Part shown: one piece after another, positions 51,191 to 59,395 of the stretch
How the letters are laid out: each line of letters begins with the position of its first letter
Position numbering within the stretch: the stretch's first letter is position 1
Assembly: GCF_041431135.1 (NCBI RefSeq)
Contig: NZ_CP107799.1
Location: forward strand, 5,704,001 to 5,768,000
DNA from: Streptomyces sp. NBC_00554
GTDB lineage: Bacteria > Actinomycetota > Actinomycetes > Streptomycetales > Streptomycetaceae
Length of the DNA stretch: 64,000 bases
Direction of reading: 5' to 3'
Translations under genes and position numbers: made by a program
Notes under the pieces: generated by a model
What the model saw: only the letters and a program-made list of their open reading frames with translations
Databases searched by the model: none
Told to the model about the DNA's origin: nothing

Positions 51191-52940
51191 GCGGGAGGCG
51201 GTGACCGCCGAAGACTTGGGCGCTCTGTACGAGAAGTACCGGGTCAGTCTGACGGCGACCGCTCGCCAGGCGCTCCTTGCTCGCGGCGTGCCGGAGTCGG
51301 TTGTCTCGGCCGAGGACATCGTGCAGAGCGCCTTCGCCAAGGCCTTGCGCAATCCGGCATCCATCGAACATCCGATCAGCTACCTGCGTGTGGTGATCCG
51401 CACCGAGGTGGCCAACCGGGCCAGGCAGCAGGCCGATCACAGGCGAATCGAAGCCCTTCGTGCGGCCGACCCTTCGCGCTTCGACCCAGTGGAGTGCGCG
51501 GACTTCTCCGCATTGGTCGCCAACCGTTGTGCCATCGAACAGGCCCTGGCCGGGCTGTCCCTCGCGCAGCGCACTTCGGTATGGGTGACGAAAGCGCTGG
51601 ACTGTACCCAGAGCGAGGCCGCGACCCTCATGGACAGAGCCCCGGGCACGGTCGCCACGCACGTCTCCCGCGGCATGGATCTGCTGCGCGCGAGCCTCGG
51701 CCCTGCTGTGGTCGCCGCCATCGTGTGTGTGGCGAGTCGACTCATCGGCGGTCGGCTGCAACGCACTGATCCGGCGCGGGAACCCGGTGAGGGGGAGGGC
51801 ACATCGCCTGCTCGGTGGTGGTACGAGGGGCGGGCCATGCTGCTTGCGCTGTACGAGCGTTGGCCCGAGGTCGCTGCGCTGTCGAGCTTGGCCGCGTGCG
51901 GCATCCTCTGGTGGGTCTGGCGGCGCTGCCTGCCCAGTGGGTCCGGGACGTTTCTCGGCAGGTGGCTGAGCGTACGGAGAACGAGGCGGGTGTGGCTGAG
52001 CGCCACGAGCCGCCTCGGAATGCCCTTCATCGCGCGCAGCATCACCCGCGACGTCATCGTTTTCACGGCGCCGGGCGACTCCGATTTCGACGCCGTATCG
52101 AAGGGCATGCAACGGGTCTCCCTCCATATGGAGCGAAAGCTCGGCCGTGTCGTTCGCCTGGAGTTGTCCGGCGGGCCTCCCCGTCAACAGCACTTCACTC
52201 CCAACACCCGCCTGCAAGACCTGCTCGGCCTGACCGGCTGGTCCAGGGGCGAACTCGCCGGACTGGTGAACCGGCAGGCGGCTGCCATGGGGCGCCCCCA
52301 ACTGGCGACCGACACCTCGCGGGTGAGGCGTTGGATCGAGATGGGAGAGATCCCGCGCGATCCCGTACCGCGGGCGCTGGCGGCCCTGTTCACCGAGCGT
52401 CTCGGCCGTGTCGTGACCATCGAGGACCTCGGACTGGTCAGGCGCGGGCGCTCGGGGAAAAGGCAAGGCGGCGGGGGTACGGAGTATCCCGGAGGTGTGC
52501 CGTGGGCGCCCGAGCGGACTGCCGCGGTCCTCACCGAATTCACGGGAACGGACCTCGTGCTCAACCGACGCGGCTCGGTGGTCGCGGGTGCCTCGCTCGC
52601 CGCGGGAACCGCACATCGCACAACCCGGGAAGCCCTCAAGATCCTGGAAGTTGTCACGCGTGCACCGCATGGGGTGGCGTCTCGGGCACAGATCGCCCGC
52701 TCCCTGGGGACGTTCGGCACGGTCGAGTCGGCAGCCCTGTCGATGCTGATCCGGCAGGGCTACCTCCAACAACTCCCGGACAACAGGTACGCCGCCGGCG
52801 GGCAGGACTTGGGCCGACTCGCAATCGGCCGGGACACCGGAAAGCCATGGACCACGGCGCCGTTGAGTCCGCACGGCATGCGCCCACTCACCCGCCGTAT
52901 GGAACGAGTGGCAGGAGGGGCGACTGAGGAGTCCTCGTGA
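51183..52940 (+). CDS. Membrane-tethered ECF sigma factor fused to HTH regions
   Basis: A 585-residue protein with an unusual order of parts. Sigma region 2 is at ~8-80 (AEDIVQSAFAKALRNPASIEHPISYLRVVIRTEVANRAR). Sigma region 4 is at ~115-170 (QRTSVWVTKALDCTQSEAATLMDRAPGTVATHVSRGMDLL). Two predicted membrane helices lie at ~172-192 and ~228-250. A helix-turn-helix region at ~343-415 (LTGWSRGELAGLVNRQAA ... DTSRVRRWIEMG ... TIEDLGLVR), followed by WAPERTAAVLTEFTGTDLVLNRRG, is like the N-terminus of NsdA-type Streptomyces regulators. A possible winged helix lies at ~481-540 (GVASRAQIARSLGTFG). Both ends would be cytoplasmic. Frame and codon use are continuous. Upstream frame to 50055 is a shadow. 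Confidence 0.8.
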   Translation: MAEREAVTAEDLGALYEKYRVSLTATARQALLARGVPESVVSAEDIVQSAFAKALRNPASIEHPISYLRVVIRTEVANRARQQADHRRIEALRAADPSRFDPVECADFSALVANRCAIEQALAGLSLAQRTSVWVTKALDCTQSEAATLMDRAPGTVATHVSRGMDLLRASLGPAVVAAIVCVASRLIGGRLQRTDPAREPGEGEGTSPARWWYEGRAMLLALYERWPEVAALSSLAACGILWWVWRRCLPSGSGTFLGRWLSVRRTRRVWLSATSRLGMPFIARSITRDVIVFTAPGDSDFDAVSKGMQRVSLHMERKLGRVVRLELSGGPPRQQHFTPNTRLQDLLGLTGWSRGELAGLVNRQAAAMGRPQLATDTSRVRRWIEMGEIPRDPVPRALAALFTERLGRVVTIEDLGLVRRGRSGKRQGGGGTEYPGGVPWAPERTAAVLTEFTGTDLVLNRRGSVVAGASLAAGTAHRTTREALKILEVVTRAPHGVASRAQIARSLGTFGTVESAALSMLIRQGYLQQLPDNRYAAGGQDLGRLAIGRDTGKPWTTAPLSPHGMRPLTRRMERVAGGATEESS

Positions 52941-53043
52941 TGTGGTCTCTCCCCCGGCCGGGGGAGAGGGTTCCCTCGCGCGCGGGATCTCCCCGTGCCG
53001 TCGGCCGAATGTACTGAGGCAGTCGGCACCGGAAAGGAATTGC

Positions 53044-54483
53044 ATGCGCACCCTCACGAGCCTCACGAGACGACGTCTGCTCACCACTGCCGTATCGGCG
53101 GCCTTGGCCGCGGGCCTGGCCGCCGTGCCCGCGCGGGCCGATGACCGGATCCGCGCGCGGGCCGCGGACCGGACCCGCGCGGTGGCCGATGACGTGGTGG
53201 ACGCCCTGCGGGCGCTTCCGGGCCTGCGGGTCATCGAGGAACGGCCGGGAGCCGAGCCCGGATACCGCTTCTTCGTGCTCGGCCTGCGCCAACCGGTCGA
53301 CCACAACGACCCCGGGGCCGGGACCTTCGAACAGCGCCTCACCCTGCTCCATACCGCCACCGACCGGCCCACGATCCTGTTCAGCACCGGATACGAAGTG
53401 CCGCTCATTCCACGGCGGACCGAACCGGCCGTCCTGCTGGGCGGTAACCAACTCGGCGTCGAGCACCGCTTCTTCGGCACCTCGCGCCCGGCGGCCCTCG
53501 ACCTCACCCACCTGACGATCCGCCAGGCCGCCGACGACCACCACCGCGTGGTCCGCCTCTTCCGTCGGCTGTACCCCGGTGCGTGGATCTCCACCGGCGG
53601 CAGCAAGGGCGGCATGGCCAGCGTCTACCACCGCCGCTTCCACCCCTACGACGTGGACGGCACCGTCGCCTACTCCGCCCCGAACAACGTCGACGACCGC
53701 GAGGACTCCGCCTACGTGCGGTTCCTGGAGCACGTGGGCACCGCCGCCGCCCGCGACGCCCTGAAGACGGCACAGCGACAGATGCTGCTGCGCCGCACAG
53801 AGATGGTCGCCCGCTATGAGGCCTGGGCGGCGGCCGCCGGCGACACCTTCCGGATCGTCGGCAGTGCCGACAAGGCACTGGAGATCGCCGTCCTGCGGGT
53901 GCCGTTCATGTTCTGGCAGAACCGCACCGCTGCGGACGCCACCGCCGTCCCCGGCCCGGACGCCTCCACCGACGCGCTGTACGCATGGCTGGAAGCGACG
54001 GCCGCCCTGCCCGTCTACGCAGACTCCACGGCCCGGAACTTCATCCCCTACTGGTATCAACTCGGCACACAAATGGGCTACTTGAACGTTCCCACCGCCC
54101 ATCTGGACGGACTCCTGCAGTACCCGGACGCCATCGAACCCCGCAGTTTCGTGCCGGCCGACATCCCGATGCACTTCGACGCCGAGGCCATGCCCGACAT
54201 CGACCGCTGGGTGCGGCGGCGCGGCGGCCAGTTGCTCTTCGTCAACGGCACCCAGGACCCGTCCGTCGCCGAACACTTCCGGCCCGGCCCTCGCGACGCC
54301 CGCACGCTGTGGGTACCGGGCGGCAACCACCACGTCACGATCGCGGACCTGGCCCCCGCCGACCGCACGGAGGCTGTCACAACGCTCCGCCGGCTGGCAC
54401 AGTCTTCGTGTGACGATCGAGATATGGGTAGCGATCATTTCGGGAGCTGTGGCGTTGACCAGCGCGACGGTTGGAACCTATAG
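53044..54483 (+). CDS. Secreted S37-type (PS-10) tripeptidyl aminopeptidase homologue
   Basis: A 479-residue protein with a Tat signal (TSLTRRRLLTTAVSAALAAGLA). The serine hydrolase nucleophile is in STGGSKGGMASVYHRRF. Family features follow: a preceding NQLGVEHRFFGTSRP block, YSAPNNV, and the late NGTQDPSVAEHF and GGNHHVTI, which hold Asp and His. Such enzymes remove tripeptides from secreted proteins in Streptomyces. AAAGGAA before ATG 53044 fixes the start. The last ~25 residues (after RRLAQ) overlap the start of the next gene by 74 bases and look unlike the family, so the natural stop may have been lost. Confidence 0.88.
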   Translation: MRTLTSLTRRRLLTTAVSAALAAGLAAVPARADDRIRARAADRTRAVADDVVDALRALPGLRVIEERPGAEPGYRFFVLGLRQPVDHNDPGAGTFEQRLTLLHTATDRPTILFSTGYEVPLIPRRTEPAVLLGGNQLGVEHRFFGTSRPAALDLTHLTIRQAADDHHRVVRLFRRLYPGAWISTGGSKGGMASVYHRRFHPYDVDGTVAYSAPNNVDDREDSAYVRFLEHVGTAAARDALKTAQRQMLLRRTEMVARYEAWAAAAGDTFRIVGSADKALEIAVLRVPFMFWQNRTAADATAVPGPDASTDALYAWLEATAALPVYADSTARNFIPYWYQLGTQMGYLNVPTAHLDGLLQYPDAIEPRSFVPADIPMHFDAEAMPDIDRWVRRRGGQLLFVNGTQDPSVAEHFRPGPRDARTLWVPGGNHHVTIADLAPADRTEAVTTLRRLAQSSCDDRDMGSDHFGSCGVDQRDGWNL

Positions 54484-55165
54484 CGCAGTCCTGTCGGCAC
54501 GAATACAGCGCGAGATGGAGGTACGCCGCCACCGCGTAAGAAAAGAAGAAGAAATAGAAAACGTCATGAGTCGGTTCAGGGAACCTTTCCTGAGAGCCGC
54601 CTTCGAACTTCAGACTCGCATTCACAATATTGTAGATACCGATTTCGTGCCGCGCGTGTCCGGCGACGGCAGCCACGGGGAGCCGGGATACGTCCGCTCC
54701 AGCACGTTGTTCAGACTGGCTCAGTATTTCGGCTGGGTCGAAATTCTGCGAAAAAGTGTTCAATTCTTGGACCTGGGAGACCAGGAGCGGACCAGACAGC
54801 TGTCGGACAGACTGGACCGCATTGGTCTGGCTTTCGCTGAAACCTCCAGGTATCCCGAGAATTCCGCATTCCGGCTCTACCGTGATGAACAGCGAGCACT
54901 CGGCGAGCTGATGATAGAGCGAACCCCCGGTGCCGCTCGCGAGCTTCAATGCATGAGCTATGTTCAATTTGTGGAAGAGCTGGAGAGCAACCCGACCTTT
55001 TCTCGATGGTTCGGTCGGCTGAGTGGCGAAATCGATGGACTTGCCGATGCCCCACCCGGATACCTGGACAGAATGGTGAAAGTCAAGGATGAATTGTCCA
55101 CTCTCCTTGCTTTCCTCGACCCGGACGGTGTCAGATTTCCGTCGATCCATCCGGGGATTCGTTGA
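54410..55165 (+). CDS. Membrane-anchored hypothetical protein, low GC
   Basis: A 251-residue protein from GTG 54410: one N-terminal membrane helix (~5-27, WVAIISGAVALTSATVGTYSAV), a basic coiled stretch (IQREMEVRRHRVRKEEE), and a helical cytoplasmic domain. This layout is seen in many Streptomyces hypothetical proteins with no known role. Base composition is clearly lower in GC than its neighbours (runs such as AAAAGAAGAAGAAATAGAAA), so it was probably acquired. Its start lies inside the end of the peptidase gene. No good ribosome-binding site is visible, so expression may depend on coupling to the upstream gene. Confidence 0.65.
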   Translation: MTIEIWVAIISGAVALTSATVGTYSAVLSARIQREMEVRRHRVRKEEEIENVMSRFREPFLRAAFELQTRIHNIVDTDFVPRVSGDGSHGEPGYVRSSTLFRLAQYFGWVEILRKSVQFLDLGDQERTRQLSDRLDRIGLAFAETSRYPENSAFRLYRDEQRALGELMIERTPGAARELQCMSYVQFVEELESNPTFSRWFGRLSGEIDGLADAPPGYLDRMVKVKDELSTLLAFLDPDGVRFPSIHPGIR

Positions 55166-55309
55166 GGAATTAACGCCACGGCAGTCCGCCGACGCCGGCT
55201 GGGCCGGTCGGTCGGCCGTCAGGCGGAGCGGCAGCCGGCCTACAGTGCCCCTCATGTCGGGGAACCCCTGGTTCGAGATCGATGATCCTGAGAATGAATC
55301 GGATCGACC

Positions 55310-55660
55310 ATGCGAGGCGACGAACTCCACAACCAGCTCTATTTCCTGCCCGACAGACCCACAAGCCTTGCCACGGAAGCGGCCGGCTCCCCGCAGCAAC
55401 TCGCCGATCACGCGGCCCAGTGGTTCGAAGCCGTCCTGCGCAAGCCCATCGTGCGCTACGAGTGGGAGCACAACGGCCGGGTCTATGCCGGCAGGTACCT
55501 GTTCGCGGACAGCGGGCAAGGCCTCAGCCAGAGCTACAACCATTCCCTGGCCCCTGACGGACAGGCGGAAAGCCTGGCGGCAGATGGGCACGTGACGGGC
55601 AAAGGATGGGTCCGAACCAGCGGGCTCGGCAGGCCCGACCGCATCGTCCCCATCAGATGA
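55310..55660 (+). CDS. Hypothetical protein, possibly 5'-frameshifted
   Basis: A 116-residue soluble protein (RGDELHNQLYFLPDRPTSLA ... WFEAVLRKPIVRYEWEHNGRVYAGRYLFADSGQGLSQSYNHSL) with good codon use and no recognised family. No ribosome-binding site precedes ATG 55310. A short coding-like stretch in another frame (from ATG 55254, MSGNPWFEIDDPENESD) runs straight into it, so the true gene may start at 55254 with a frame shift near 55310. No membrane or signal segment. Confidence 0.5.
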   Translation: MRGDELHNQLYFLPDRPTSLATEAAGSPQQLADHAAQWFEAVLRKPIVRYEWEHNGRVYAGRYLFADSGQGLSQSYNHSLAPDGQAESLAADGHVTGKGWVRTSGLGRPDRIVPIR

Positions 55661-55768
55661 CACCAGCATCTCTGGGATGCCCACGAGGCAAGTGGTGTCC
55701 GGCTCACCGGCGGCTCGCCGGGCACGCCGTGCCGAACCGGGGCGGCGTGCGGGGATACCGTCGGCGGC

Positions 55769-56959
55769 ATGGACGGTGATCGCCGAGGGTGGCGCCAGTG
55801 TTTGCTCGGTGGGGCCGTGTTCGCCGTGTGCATGGCCGGCACCACGCTGCCGACCCCCCTCTACGGCCTCTACCAGGAGAAGTTCGGGTTCTCCGAGCTG
55901 ACGGTCACCGTCGTGTACGCCGTGTACGCCTTCGGGGTCATCGGCGTGCTGCTGCTGGCGGGCAACGCGTCGGACGCCGTGGGCCGGCGTCAGGTGCTGC
56001 TGTGGGGCCTGGGATTCGCGGCGGCCAGCGCCGTCTGCTTCCTGTGCGCCACCGGGCTGGGCTGGCTGTACGCGGGGCGCCTGCTGTCGGGACTGTCCGC
56101 AGGTCTGTTCACCGGGGCCGCCACGGCGTACGTGATGGAACTGGCACCGTCCGGCGGAGCCTCACGGGCCACGTTCGTGGCGACGGCAGCCAACATGGGC
56201 GGGCTGGGCTGCGGTCCGCTGCTCGCCGGAGTGCTCGCGCAGTACGCCCCCTGGCCGCTCTACCTGCCGTTCGTCGTACATCTCGCCCTGGTGGCCTGCT
56301 CAGCCACCGTCCTGCTGTGGCTTCCGGAGACCGTACGGGAACGGCGCCCGCTGAGCACCGTACGACCGCAGCGGCCCGGCCTGCCCCCGCAGGTGCGGGC
56401 GGTGTTCGGGCCGGCGGCGATCGCTTCGTTCGTGGGGTTCGCCTTGTTCGGGGTGTTCACATCGGTCAGCCCGGCGTTCCTCGCAGAGTCCCTGGACGTG
56501 CACAACCACGCCGTGAGCGGTCTGGTCGTCGCGCTGGCCTTCTTCGCCTCGACCGCCGGTCAACTGGCCGTCGGCTGGGTCGGGTTGGAGCGATCGCTGC
56601 CACTGGGCTGCGCCGCACTCCTTGCCGGCCTTGCACTGCTCGCGGGCGCGCTCCGGTGGGACCTGCTGCTTCTGGTGGTGCTGAGCGCGATCGTCGGCGG
56701 ATGCGGGCAGGGGCTGGCATTTCGCGGGGCGCTGTCCGCAGTGGCCGAGGCGTCTCCCGCGGACCGGCGCGCGGCCGTCATCTCGACGCTGTTCGTGGTG
56801 GCTTACGCGGGCATCTCGGTACCGGTGATCGGCGTGGGGGTACTGGCGGGTCCGATCGGCCTGGAGGGCGCGGGGCTGGTGTTCATCGCATGCATGGCCG
56901 TGCTGGTCTCGACCGCGGCCGTCTACCTGCTCCGGCGACCGGTACCGACGAGGCCGTGA
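55769..56959 (+). CDS. MFS transporter
   Basis: A 396-residue 12-helix transporter. The first-loop motif region reads LLLAGNASDAVGRRQVLLWG (G-x3-D-x2-G-R-R-x-V), the signature of drug:H+ antiporter-type MFS members; helix 4-5 carry LSGLSAGLFTGAATAYVMEL. It should export a small molecule; the substrate is not visible. The start region has only a weak site (GGGGATACC). Single gene, unlike the damaged MFS at 32500 it is full length. Confidence 0.9.
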   Translation: MDGDRRGWRQCLLGGAVFAVCMAGTTLPTPLYGLYQEKFGFSELTVTVVYAVYAFGVIGVLLLAGNASDAVGRRQVLLWGLGFAAASAVCFLCATGLGWLYAGRLLSGLSAGLFTGAATAYVMELAPSGGASRATFVATAANMGGLGCGPLLAGVLAQYAPWPLYLPFVVHLALVACSATVLLWLPETVRERRPLSTVRPQRPGLPPQVRAVFGPAAIASFVGFALFGVFTSVSPAFLAESLDVHNHAVSGLVVALAFFASTAGQLAVGWVGLERSLPLGCAALLAGLALLAGALRWDLLLLVVLSAIVGGCGQGLAFRGALSAVAEASPADRRAAVISTLFVVAYAGISVPVIGVGVLAGPIGLEGAGLVFIACMAVLVSTAAVYLLRRPVPTRP

Positions 56960-57109
56960 ACGCGTACGGACGCGGTGACCCACGTACACATGCACATGTC
57001 CGCGGATGCGGCCGTGACCCGGGCGGAGTGCCGGGCGGACTGCTGTCCGGCGGCGCGCCAACCGCACAGCGGCCGCGCCGTCAGAAGCCTCGCTTCGCCT
57101 CCGCGGCCG

Positions 57110-57481
57110 TCACATCCACAGCACGCCGTCGTCCTCGTGCTCGCGCACGCGGAACGCGATCATCCGGCGCAGCAGCTCGCCCGGCACAGGCTCGCCGTAC
57201 GGGAGCTTGACCGAGCCCTTGCCGGTGGCGAATCCGGCGAGGGCGGCGTCGAACGCCTCACGGGTGCTGGGGGTGAACACGACGTTCGCGTGCTTCGCGT
57301 GGCCGCTGACCATGAACAGGATCGTCCCGGACGGGTGAACCCACGCGGGATGGCCCCACTTGACCGCCTCGCTCGCCGCGGGGACCGCCTCGAGGGCCAG
57401 CGCCCGCACCTGCTCAAGCACCTCGCGGCCTGGCCCCGCGAAACCCTCGATGTACTCACCGATCGTCTGCGGCTTTCCCAT
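57110..57481 (-). CDS. DUF1801 (YdhG-like) protein
   Basis: A 123-residue protein of the DUF1801 fold: TIGEYIEGFAGPGREVLEQVRALALEAVPAASEAVKWGHPAWVHPSGTILFMVSGHAKHANVVFTP-type pattern across residues ~5-75. The related frataxin-like YdhG fold suggests metal or small-ligand binding; no activity is established. Start ATG 57481 gives family length; no strong ribosome-binding site. A 13-base tandem repeat lies just upstream and could affect initiation. Confidence 0.85.
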   Translation of the reverse strand: MGKPQTIGEYIEGFAGPGREVLEQVRALALEAVPAASEAVKWGHPAWVHPSGTILFMVSGHAKHANVVFTPSTREAFDAALAGFATGKGSVKLPYGEPVPGELLRRMIAFRVREHEDDGVLWM

Positions 57482-57504
57482 GGCGGCAGTGTGGCACCGC
57501 CCAC

Positions 57505-57556
57505 TCTTCATGGCGCGTCTTCATGGCACGTCTTCATGCCACGTCTTCATGGCGCG
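57505..57556. repeat. Four 13-base tandem repeats
   Basis: TCTTCATGGCGCG, TCTTCATGGCACG, TCTTCATGCCACG and TCTTCATGGCGCG run head to tail in the 93-base gap between two minus-strand genes. A perfect 13-base period in non-coding DNA points to slipped-strand expansion. Confidence 0.9.
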
Positions 57557-57574
57557 GCAGGGGACACGTAGTCC

Positions 57575-58435
57575 TCAGTCGGAGGTCGCCGTGGTGGACG
57601 CCCCGAGCCGCTGGCTTCCGATGACGGAGAGCAGCCGGAGCTTGTCGTGGTCTTCCGTGCCGGGGATCGCCGTGAAGACCAGCAGCGACTGGGCCTGGTC
57701 CGGGTCGACGAGCGTCTGGCAGTGCAGGGAGATCATTCCGACCTGCGGGTGCAGGATTCTTTTGCGGTTGGTGTAGGAGATACCGACTTCGTGCCGGGCC
57801 CACAGTTCCGCGAACTCGGAGCTCTCCGCGCACAGCCGGTCGGCGAGCGCGGCGGCGTGTGAGCCGCGGCCCTCGCGGGAGGCGATCGTGCGGAGCTGGG
57901 CCACGTAGACGCGGCTGTGCGTCGGGTGGTCGTCCGACGCGTAAGTCGTACGTTCGTCCGGGTCGGTGAACCAGCGGTAGATGATGCTTCGCGCGAGCCC
58001 GGTGAATCGTGTCTGGTCGCCGAGCAGGGCCACTGCCAGCGGGGTCTGCACGATCGTCTCGCCGGTGGCGGTGACGACCTGCGCGGGCGTGTCCTCAAGG
58101 CGGTCGAGGATGCGCATCATGCCGGCGTTGACGTGGTCGTCGCGTGTGGTGCGGGCCGGTGCGTTGTGGCCGGCGAGGACGAAGAGGTGGTCGCGTTCGT
58201 CGAGGGTGAGCCGGAGCCCACGGGCGATCGCGGTGATCATCTGCTCCGAGGGCTGCGGTCCGCGGCCGCGTTCGAGACGGCTGTAGTAGTCCGTCGACAT
58301 TCCGCACAGCGCGGCCACTTCCTCGCGTCGTAGCCCGGGCGTACGTCGGCGCTGCCCCGGAGGAACGCCGACGTCGTCGGGTTGCAGCGCCTCTCGACGC
58401 CTACGGAGAAATGTCGCCAGACCGCTCTGATCCAT
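57575..58435 (-). CDS. XRE regulator with MmyB-like ligand domain
   Basis: A 286-residue regulator. Helix-turn-helix at ~5-70 (ATFLRRRREALQPDDVGVP ... TPGLRREEVAALCGMSTDYYSRLERGRGPQPSEQMI) is followed by the MmyB-like PAS-type ligand domain with WFTDPDERTTY and HPQVGMISLHCQTLVDPDQ. In actinobacteria such genes stand divergent from SDR oxidoreductases that they repress; this is exactly the arrangement here. The start at 58435 fits the family; a frame to 58471 enters the palindrome. The ligand is probably fatty-acid-like (family knowledge). Confidence 0.92.
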   Translation of the reverse strand: MDQSGLATFLRRRREALQPDDVGVPPGQRRRTPGLRREEVAALCGMSTDYYSRLERGRGPQPSEQMITAIARGLRLTLDERDHLFVLAGHNAPARTTRDDHVNAGMMRILDRLEDTPAQVVTATGETIVQTPLAVALLGDQTRFTGLARSIIYRWFTDPDERTTYASDDHPTHSRVYVAQLRTIASREGRGSHAAALADRLCAESSEFAELWARHEVGISYTNRKRILHPQVGMISLHCQTLVDPDQAQSLLVFTAIPGTEDHDKLRLLSVIGSQRLGASTTATSD

Positions 58436-58466
58436 ATCGACACTGTGCCTCACCCGGATACGGCTA

Positions 58467-58521
58467 TCCACTGTCTGCCAGTCCCAGGCTGAGCCTCAGC
58501 CTGGGACCGCCGGACAGTGGA
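58467..58521. promoter_or_regulatory. Nested perfect palindrome, XRE/SDR operator region
   Basis: Outer arms TCCACTGTC (58467-58475) and GACAGTGGA (58513-58521) enclose TCCCAGGCTGA-GCC-TCAGCCTGGGA (58482-58506). Both inverted repeats are perfect and share one centre. It lies between the MmyB-like regulator and the SDR operon and is the best candidate operator; it could also fold as a cruciform. Confidence 0.75.
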
Positions 58522-58628
58522 CAAGCAGGCACTGGATGGCTTCTCGGATCGCGCGTCAACTGGTCATCGGGTTCGGCACAGCATCCCCGTTTCGGAGCGA
58601 ACCCCCGTTGAGCGACCAAGGAGTCATC

Positions 58629-59390
58629 ATGAGCACCACCCAGAAGATCGCCGTCATCACCGGAGCCAACCGAGGTCTCGGACGCGCCTACGCGCTGCAT
58701 CTCGCCCGGGCAGGCGTCGACGTCGTCGTGACCTATCGCAACAACCGGGCCGAGGCCGAGGAAGTCGTGTCCGCCATCACCGACCTGGGACGTTCCGCCG
58801 TCGCGCTGCGGCTCGACACCAGCGTCGTGAACACCTTCGCGGACTTCGCCGAGCGGCTCGGCACCGAGCTCCAGGCGCGCTGGGGCAGGACCACGTTCGA
58901 CTTCCTCGTCAACAACGCCGGCACCGACCTGACCGCCCCGTTCGCCGAGACGACCGAGAAGGACTTCGACGACCTGGTGGACGTACACCTCAAGGGCGTG
59001 TTCTTCCTGACACAGACCCTGCTGCCGGCGCTTGCCGACGGCGGCGCCATCGTGAACGTCTCCAGCGGTCTGACCCGCTTCGCCGTCCCGGGGCATTCCG
59101 CCTATGGCGCCGTGAAGGGCGCGGTCGAGGTCCTCACCCGTTACCAGGCCAAGGAGCTCGGCAGCCGCGGTATCCGCGTGAACACCGTCGCGCCCGGGGC
59201 GACCGCGACCGACTTCGGCGGCGGCATGATGCACGACGAACAGGTCCGCAACTACCTCACCTCGCAGGTCGCCCTGGGACGCGTGGGCGAACCCGACGAC
59301 ATCGCGGGCGCGGTGACGGCACTCCTCTCGGATGCGAACCAGTGGGTCACCGCGCAGCGCATCGAGATCTCCGGCGGACAGAGCCTGTGA
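58629..59390 (+). CDS. SDR family oxidoreductase, first gene of operon
   Basis: A 253-residue classical SDR: cofactor motif TGANRGLG, NNAG in FLVNNAGTD, catalytic Ser in VNVSSGLTRF and Tyr-x3-Lys in SAYGAVKGA. It ends DANQWVTAQRIEISGGQSL, a common form for aldo/keto-reducing SDRs. AAGGAG seven bases before ATG 58629 fixes the start. First gene after the divergent MmyB-like regulator, with the next SDR starting six bases after its stop. The substrate is not known. Confidence 0.92.
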   Translation: MSTTQKIAVITGANRGLGRAYALHLARAGVDVVVTYRNNRAEAEEVVSAITDLGRSAVALRLDTSVVNTFADFAERLGTELQARWGRTTFDFLVNNAGTDLTAPFAETTEKDFDDLVDVHLKGVFFLTQTLLPALADGGAIVNVSSGLTRFAVPGHSAYGAVKGAVEVLTRYQAKELGSRGIRVNTVAPGATATDFGGGMMHDEQVRNYLTSQVALGRVGEPDDIAGAVTALLSDANQWVTAQRIEISGGQSL

Positions 59391-59395
59391 GTCCC

